DNA of 64,000 nucleotides from Vibrio sp. STUT-A11 (GTDB lineage Bacteria; Pseudomonadota; Gammaproteobacteria; Enterobacterales; Vibrionaceae): positions 744,001-808,000 of the forward strand of contig NZ_AP026764.1 of the NCBI RefSeq assembly GCF_026000435.1. Direction: 5' to 3'. Under the pieces are notes generated by a model. That model was not told the origin of the DNA, made no database searches, and saw only the letters and a list, made by a program, of their open reading frames with translations. The translations under genes were made by a program, and so were the position numbers. Below, one piece after another: positions 58,857 through 64,000 of the stretch. Every line of letters starts with the position of its first letter. Within the stretch, counting starts at the first letter, position 1.

Positions 58857-59678
58857 ATGAAAAAGACAGTAATCGGTGCAATCGCACTTCTAGGCGCAAT
58901 GGCAGTGACTCCTGTTTCTGCTAAAGAAACTATCTCTGCAGTGGGTTCTAGCAGCGTAACTCCACTGATGGAAGTTTTCTCTGAAACGTACATGAAGACA
59001 AACCCAGAAGTATTTATCGAAGTTCAGGGTCCTGGTTCTTCTGCTGGTGTTAAAGCAGCAAAAAATGGTTCGGCTGACCTAGGTATGTCTTCTCGTAACC
59101 TGAAAGACTCTGAAAAAGAAGCAACGCTTATTGAAGAAGTGGTTGCACGCGACGGTATCGCGGTTGTCGTTAACCCACAGAACAACCTAAAAGGTCTTAC
59201 TGCGGAACAAGTAACTTCTATCTACAAGGGTGAAGTATCAAACTGGAAAGAAGTGGGCGGTGAAGACAAGCCAATCGTAGCTATCACTCGTGACACTGCT
59301 TCTGGTACTCGTGGTGCATTCGAAGACATCATGTCTCTTAAAATGAAAGTTTCTGGTAAGAAAGTTTCTGCAATCTCTCAACGTGCGCAAGTTGCTAACG
59401 GTAACGGTGCTCTAAAAACGATGGTTGCTTCTAACCCATACGCAATCGGCTACATCTCTCTAGGTACTGTTGACAACACAGTTCACGCGCTAGCAATCGA
59501 CAGCGTAGATGCGACAGTGGCTAACGTTAAGAACGGTTCTTACAAAGTAGCTCGTCCTTTCCTTGTTCTTTACAAAGAAGGCAAGCCATCTGCTGAAACG
59601 CAAAAATTCCTAGATTGGATGCTAACTGAAGATGCTCAAAAGCTAGTTGACCAAAACGGTTACATCTCAGTTCACTAA
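58857..59678 (+). CDS. pstS: Phosphate ABC transporter, periplasmic binding protein
   Basis: A 273-residue PstS starting at ATG 58857 (AAGGAA before it; the GTG three bases earlier is less likely). The signal peptide ends at VSA (about 22), followed by AVGSSSVTPLMEVFSE and RDTASGTRGAFEDIM with phosphate-contacting Ser/Thr/Arg residues. It captures phosphate for PstCAB. It heads the pstSCAB operon; a hairpin after it should favour high pstS mRNA. Confidence 0.95.
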   Translation: MKKTVIGAIALLGAMAVTPVSAKETISAVGSSSVTPLMEVFSETYMKTNPEVFIEVQGPGSSAGVKAAKNGSADLGMSSRNLKDSEKEATLIEEVVARDGIAVVVNPQNNLKGLTAEQVTSIYKGEVSNWKEVGGEDKPIVAITRDTASGTRGAFEDIMSLKMKVSGKKVSAISQRAQVANGNGALKTMVASNPYAIGYISLGTVDNTVHALAIDSVDATVANVKNGSYKVARPFLVLYKEGKPSAETQKFLDWMLTEDAQKLVDQNGYISVH

Positions 59679-59700
59679 TCCCATCGAGACGCTTAAATTT

Positions 59701-59726
59701 GCTCAGCCCGCCGTTTAGGGCTGAGC
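59701..59726 (+). terminator. Intercistronic hairpin between pstS and pstC
   Basis: GCTCAGCCC/GGGCTGAGC with loop GCCGTTTA, followed by CTTTCT. Partial termination would raise pstS relative to pstCAB. Confidence 0.7.
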
Positions 59727-59778
59727 CTTTCTATCCATAGTGTTCACTGGCCATTGCCCAGAACCGTGAGATTTTAAA

Positions 59779-60711
59779 ATGACCATCGCGACAAATAGTG
59801 AAAAGCTTATGAATACTGACGCTAAAGCTATCAGCAAGCCACGACTACGAGAAAAACGTAGCATTGACTGGAAAGAGCGTATCTTCCACAGCTTGTTTCT
59901 CACCAGTGCCGTTATCGGCATCGTATCATTAGCAGTAATTGCCTACTTTATTGTTCGAGAAAGTATTCCCGCCTTTCAAGAAGTTGGGGTTTCGGGCATC
60001 GTTTTAGGTCAAAACTGGCTCCCACCTGCGCTTTACGGCGTAGCAACCATGATTGTGGCCTCCATCGTTTCAACCGCTGGCGCGGTAATGGTCGGTGTTC
60101 CGGTTGGTGTTTTGACTGCAATCTTTATCGCTGAAATCGCGCCTAAGCGTTTAGCTGACGTCATTCGTCCGGCTGTAGAGCTGTTGGCGGGGATCCCTTC
60201 GGTGGTTTATGGCTTCTTTGGTTTGGTTATCATCGTTCCATTGATTCAAAATATCTTCAACGTGCCAGCAGGTAACACGATTCTTGCCGGTATCATCGTT
60301 CTTGGTGTGATGATTCTACCGACGGTTATTACGGTCTCTGAAACCTCTATCCGTGCTGTACCTCGCGCATACAAAGAAGGTTCACTGGCACTTGGCGCTT
60401 CAAAGATTTACACCATCTTCAAATTACTTGTGCCTGCGGCTCGTTCAGGAATTATGACGGGTGTGATTCTTGGTATCGGTCGTGCTTTAGGCGAGACGAT
60501 GGCAATCATCATGGTAATGGGTAACGCACCAGCTATGCCAGAAGGCATTCTGGACTCTGCACGTACACTAACGGCGAACATTGCGATTGAAATGTCTTAC
60601 GCAAGTGGTGTTCACGCAAACGCACTTTACGCTACAGGTGTGGTACTGCTGGTCTTCATCATGACGTTGAACGCTGTACTTCTTTACCTAAACCGAGAAA
60701 AAGCGAAGTAA
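59779..60711 (+). CDS. pstC: Phosphate ABC transporter permease PstC
   Basis: A 310-residue inner-membrane permease with six transmembrane helices and the family signatures PAVELLAGIPSVVYGFFGLV and RAVPRAYKEGSLALGASKIY, the latter being the EAA loop that contacts PstB. It forms the channel with PstA. The ribosome site is weak; an alternative ATG is 10 codons in. Confidence 0.95.
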   Translation: MTIATNSEKLMNTDAKAISKPRLREKRSIDWKERIFHSLFLTSAVIGIVSLAVIAYFIVRESIPAFQEVGVSGIVLGQNWLPPALYGVATMIVASIVSTAGAVMVGVPVGVLTAIFIAEIAPKRLADVIRPAVELLAGIPSVVYGFFGLVIIVPLIQNIFNVPAGNTILAGIIVLGVMILPTVITVSETSIRAVPRAYKEGSLALGASKIYTIFKLLVPAARSGIMTGVILGIGRALGETMAIIMVMGNAPAMPEGILDSARTLTANIAIEMSYASGVHANALYATGVVLLVFIMTLNAVLLYLNREKAK

Positions 60712-60733
60712 TCGCTCGTTAATGGTGACAATT

Positions 60734-61597
60734 ATGGATCGCGCAAAATTAAAACAAGCTCGCCAGTTCAAAGATAACGTCTTTAACGCTTTCGTTTGGA
60801 TCTCGGCTGGATTAACGGTAGGTTTTTTGTTCTGGATTATCTGGTACATCCTATCAAACGGTCTACAACACGTAGACTGGAACTTCATTACTGACGACTA
60901 CACACGTACCGGTGATGAGCACGGTATCTTCCCGATGATTGTGTCAACCATCTACATGGTTATCGCATCAATCGCAGTAGCAGCACCATTGGGTATCATG
61001 ACGGCAATTTACCTGACTGAATACGCAAAAGTGGGCAGCCGCTTGGTGAAAGTGATTCGATTCTGTACCGAATCCCTGGCAGGTATCCCGTCGATTATCT
61101 TCGGCCTGTTTGGTATGACTTTCTTCGTGGCCATTCTTGGTCTTGGTTTCTCGATTCTATCGGGCGCACTGACACTAAGTATTCTGATTCTGCCCGTTAT
61201 CATCCGTACAACGGAAGAAGCACTAATGGCAGTACCACAAACGTATCGTGAAGGTTCTTACGGCCTTGGCGCTTCTAAAATTTACACTATCTGGCGTTTG
61301 ATTCTTCCGAGCGCAATGCCAGGTATCTTAACCTCGGTCATTCTAAGTATTGGTCGTGTCATTGGTGAGTCTGCTCCAGTATTTTTGACAGCAGGTATGG
61401 TGGCTCGTATTCCTGATTCTCTATTCGATTCAGGTCGTACGTTAACCGTTCACCTATACAAACTAACTACCGAACTGTTTACCGTTGAAGAATGGAATCA
61501 GGCATACGGTACCGCAACAGTACTTATCGTGGTTGTGCTTTTGATCAACATGGTAACTAAACTGATTGCAAGACGTTTTAACACCGCAACTTACTAA
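60734..61597 (+). CDS. pstA: Phosphate ABC transporter permease PstA
   Basis: A 287-residue permease from ATG 60734 (GGTGA before it; ATG 60722 is the alternative). It has six transmembrane segments, with TESLAGIPSIIFGLFGMTFF and AVPQTYREGSYGLGASKIYT matching PstA. It pairs with PstC, 22 bp upstream. Confidence 0.95.
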   Translation: MDRAKLKQARQFKDNVFNAFVWISAGLTVGFLFWIIWYILSNGLQHVDWNFITDDYTRTGDEHGIFPMIVSTIYMVIASIAVAAPLGIMTAIYLTEYAKVGSRLVKVIRFCTESLAGIPSIIFGLFGMTFFVAILGLGFSILSGALTLSILILPVIIRTTEEALMAVPQTYREGSYGLGASKIYTIWRLILPSAMPGILTSVILSIGRVIGESAPVFLTAGMVARIPDSLFDSGRTLTVHLYKLTTELFTVEEWNQAYGTATVLIVVVLLINMVTKLIARRFNTATY

Positions 61598-61657
61598 CTA
61601 AATAAATTAAGAACGCACGTTAAAAGACACGAATTCAAGATTTAAGAGATTAAGAAC

Positions 61658-62407
61658 ATGAACAAGTTTGACATTGAAAACCTAGACCTATTCTACGGCG
61701 AAAACCAAGCACTGAAATCCATTCACCTGCCTATTCCTGTTCGCCAGGTAACGGCGCTTATCGGCCCGTCAGGCTGTGGTAAGTCAACATTGCTACGTTG
61801 TTTGAACCGCATGAACGATCTTATCGAAGGCGTTAAGATCACCGGAAAACTGGCAATGGATGGCGAAGACATTTACGGCAACATTGATGTCGCGGATCTT
61901 CGTATCAAAGTCGGTATGGTATTCCAAAAACCGAACCCATTCCCAATGAGCATTTACGAGAACGTGGCTTACGGCTTACGTGCTCAAGGCGTGAAAGACA
62001 AAAAGCACATTGATGAAGTGGTTGAACGTTCACTTCGTGGCGCAGCACTTTGGGATGAAGTGAAAGATCGTCTTAAGTCGCATGCATTTGGGCTTTCTGG
62101 TGGTCAGCAACAGCGTCTGTGTATCGCTCGTACAATTGCAATGGAACCGGATGTAATCCTAATGGATGAGCCAACATCGGCACTGGACCCAATTGCGACA
62201 CACAAAATTGAAGAACTGATGGAAGAGTTGAAGAAGGACTACACCATCGTTATCGTAACCCACTCAATGCAACAGGCGCGTCGTATCTCTGACCGTACTG
62301 CATTCTTCCTTATGGGTGAACTGGTTGAGCATAACGAGACGCAAGTGATCTTCAGCAACCCACAAGATGACCGAACTCAAGGTTACGTAAACGGTGACTT
62401 TGGTTAA
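61658..62407 (+). CDS. pstB: Phosphate ABC transporter ATPase PstB
   Basis: A 249-residue ATPase with Walker A GPSGCGKST, Q-loop VFQKPNPFPMS, signature LSGGQQQRL, Walker B VILMDEPTSALD and the switch His in VTHSMQQA. It drives phosphate import. No phoU follows, unlike E. coli; this matches a second Vibrio pst operon lacking phoU. Confidence 0.96.
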   Translation: MNKFDIENLDLFYGENQALKSIHLPIPVRQVTALIGPSGCGKSTLLRCLNRMNDLIEGVKITGKLAMDGEDIYGNIDVADLRIKVGMVFQKPNPFPMSIYENVAYGLRAQGVKDKKHIDEVVERSLRGAALWDEVKDRLKSHAFGLSGGQQQRLCIARTIAMEPDVILMDEPTSALDPIATHKIEELMEELKKDYTIVIVTHSMQQARRISDRTAFFLMGELVEHNETQVIFSNPQDDRTQGYVNGDFG

Positions 62408-62414
62408 TCAACAG

Positions 62415-62681
62415 TATACCCAAATAACCTCGAGATGCTTGGTTCAGCGAGAATGACTTGGCTCTCAGACGCGGCAACGATTTGAAGATCTAGTGGTTCT
62501 AAATCAAAAATCGTTAACAAAGACTGTGAGTCAAGACAACTCGCCCTTCGGGAGCGTGTCACTGACACAATTTCTGCGTCAAATAACTTGGAAAGAGCTT
62601 GCTATTCCGCTGCGTTATTTTCCTTGAACTAGCATCAGTGACAACGCTCTGAATCCGGCATCTTGAAGTCATTTGGGTATA
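62415..62681. repeat. MITE-like element with 24-bp terminal inverted repeats
   Basis: TATACCCAAATAACCTCGAG plus ATGC (62415-62438) and its near-complement at 62658-62681 (21 of 24 matches) bound 267 bp with no ORF. The interior contains CTCGCCCTTCGGGAGCG. It looks like one copy of a widespread Vibrio short inverted-repeat element lying after pstB. Confidence 0.75.
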
Positions 62682-62722
62682 TATATTGGCATAAATACAT
62701 AACTATAAGCGATGGTAACTTT

Positions 62723-62749
62723 GCCCCTCTTTACGAGGGGCTTTTTTTT
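62723..62749. terminator. Intrinsic terminator after the pst operon
   Basis: GCCCCTC/GAGGGGC with loop TTTAC and eight Ts. The stop codon of the convergent batD gene lies in the T run. Confidence 0.92.
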
Positions 62750-64000
62750 ATAGTTTTTCAAGCTGAGGATTAGATTGAGTTCTTTTCGTCTTGGACAACT
62801 TGCTGATATTGGCCAGCAGGGAATCTGAGCTCCAAGGCTGTTGTTGAGCGCTGAAACGAGCCTGATTCATCACTTCAAGATCGTGTTTTACTGCTTCCAC
62901 GACTTCTGAATTCAACGATTCACGGTTTGCATCTAAATATTCGTTAATGGCTCTTTCGATTTTGGCAGCATCGCCTTGCTTGATAACAGCCTTAAGTCCG
63001 TCAACGTTTAGCTGAGTTTGCGAATTTATCTCTCGATTTTTACTTTCTTGCGGACGCTTTTTCCAAACCACAACCGTGATGATGGATGTTATTACCCACA
63101 GTCCTGCAAAGACAAAAGTGAGCACTCGCCATAGTTCACTGACGCCACTTTGAGGAACCGGGGATTCTGTCGTTGCTGGCGCTTGTGGCAGAGTCGTTTC
63201 TGGCAAGGTGATCAAGCCCATATCACTTTGTTCTACATCCAGCTCAATGGCCGATAGTGTTGCCTGTTTGGCTGCGTCCTGGCTACTGTTCCACCAGTTA
63301 AGGGTATAGCCAGGCAGAGTAAAAGTGCCTACTTCTGTTGGTATGATCACTTGTTTCACTGTCATGGCCAGCGTGCCATCACGCGTTGTTGCAAACTGCG
63401 GTTGTTCTGGGTACACACGCAGTGACGTTGGGTAATCCATATCAATGCGAGGTAAGAACTCTGCTTGGGTTCCACGCGCCTTGATTTGAATAGTGCGAGT
63501 GATGGAAGAGCCTTGCTTTACTTTATTCAGTTCATTTGGCGATAACTTGTTACCCTCGTCGTCTTGCCAACTTTGCGTCATCTCTAACGCTGAGGCAGGC
63601 AACCATTTCCCCTGAAACTCCGCAGGAATGGCTTTGACCGTAATCGGCATTTGTTCAATGTTGGTTTTGATTGGCATGACCTTGGTCGAACCCGTCAGGC
63701 TATCACCGTAAATGTACGAACCTGTCAGCTGTGGACCATTTAACGTGTAAGTGCCGGCAGTATCCGCGGTCAAACGAAAAGATTGCTCTACAACCGTCAC
63801 TTCAAGCCCAGCCATGACTTGCTGACCTTGTTGCATTTCTCCAACGGGTTCGAGTTTCATCCCTTCAATGCTGGGAGGAATGATCTTAGGGTTGTCCAAG
63901 CGACGAGTATCTGCCTTGATAATAAGCTGCATACGCAGGTTCGCCGATTGCTGCGGATATAAAGTATGGTTGTCGACGCTCATTGAGAAGTTGAACAGAT
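62748..64000 (-). CDS. batD: BatD-like protein (partial, runs off the right edge)
   Basis: At least 417 residues. The frame stays open upstream of the ATG at 63983 (codons for LFNFS precede it), so the N terminus is outside the window. Repeated beta domains (SITRTIQIKARGTQAEFLPR, TLPGYTLNWWNSS) are followed by one transmembrane segment near the C terminus (VLTFVFAGLWVITSIITVVV) and a charged cytoplasmic tail. This matches BatD/oxygen-tolerance proteins encoded with BatA/B and MoxR ATPase. Its partners would lie to the right. Confidence 0.85.
   Translation of the reverse strand, partial: LFNFSMSVDNHTLYPQQSANLRMQLIIKADTRRLDNPKIIPPSIEGMKLEPVGEMQQGQQVMAGLEVTVVEQSFRLTADTAGTYTLNGPQLTGSYIYGDSLTGSTKVMPIKTNIEQMPITVKAIPAEFQGKWLPASALEMTQSWQDDEGNKLSPNELNKVKQGSSITRTIQIKARGTQAEFLPRIDMDYPTSLRVYPEQPQFATTRDGTLAMTVKQVIIPTEVGTFTLPGYTLNWWNSSQDAAKQATLSAIELDVEQSDMGLITLPETTLPQAPATTESPVPQSGVSELWRVLTFVFAGLWVITSIITVVVWKKRPQESKNREINSQTQLNVDGLKAVIKQGDAAKIERAINEYLDANRESLNSEVVEAVKHDLEVMNQARFSAQQQPWSSDSLLANISKLSKTKRTQSNPQLEKL

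Noticed and set aside
1..64000. CRISPR arrays, rRNA and tRNA genes
   Set aside because: No regularly spaced repeats with unique spacers and no tRNA- or rRNA-like sequence were seen by reading; a covariance-model scan could still reveal a missed tRNA. The phage att site is in lpp, not a tRNA gene.

Overview
The window looks like a Vibrio chromosome of about 45% GC, probably Harveyi clade. This is inferred from the PilZ protein close to V. cholerae PlzD, a Vibrio-type lpp, the photolyase/MerR operon, the pstSCAB set and a prophage organised like the P2-type Vibrio phages kappa/K139. The species is not proven from sequence alone.

Left host arm (1-17710). It starts with the 3' end of a Lon-like protease gene, then a PilZ c-di-GMP effector, a small GNAT protein and two decayed scraps (1548-1790). 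An orphan napGH pair follows behind a perfect FNR box, then an MFS transporter, an orphan ECF S component and the yiaVW-type HlyD/DUF3302 pair. Two overlapping TPR proteins come next; one carries an intact GGEEF diguanylate cyclase domain and the other what looks like a dead one. A zinc-ribbon transposase-like protein and deoD are next, then a DUF523/DUF1722-MerR-photolyase operon with TTGTACAA operators, and finally a LysM-L,D-transpeptidase.

Prophage (17711-54648, about 36.9 kb). A P2/K139-like temperate phage is integrated in the last codons of lpp, between the L,D-transpeptidase gene and lpp. Order: attL, integrase, an AT-rich three-gene cassette (cytosine-5 DNA methyltransferase, GHKL/MORC-like ATPase, Rossmann-like protein), CI repressor, CI/Cox operators, Cox, CII, a run of small early genes, HUH replication endonuclease, antisense moron genes, a noncoding stretch where cos is expected, Ogr activator, portal and terminase (leftward). 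Rightward come scaffold, capsid, small terminase, head completion, tail completion, sheath, tube, TraR/DksA, lysis-type genes, a frameshifted tail chaperone (E/E'), tape measure, W/J/I, a tailspike with a C-terminal chaperone, and hub/spike genes. The right end carries a leftward gene of unknown function, a C4-antisense-RNA-like leader with a KilA-N antirepressor, a terminator palindrome and attR.

Right host arm (54649-64000). lpp is followed by an open frame with no start, a DEAD-box helicase, a methyl-accepting chemotaxis protein, pstSCAB behind Pho boxes, a 267-bp MITE-like element and the 3' part of a batD gene.

The most promising material is in the prophage accessory loci. These are the methyltransferase-ATPase-Rossmann cassette between int and cI (candidate defence or modification system), the unknown 455-residue gene near attR, and the C4-like RNA switch. 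The integration site itself is also notable, because it separates the genes of a probable enzyme and substrate pair (L,D-transpeptidase and Braun-type lipoprotein).
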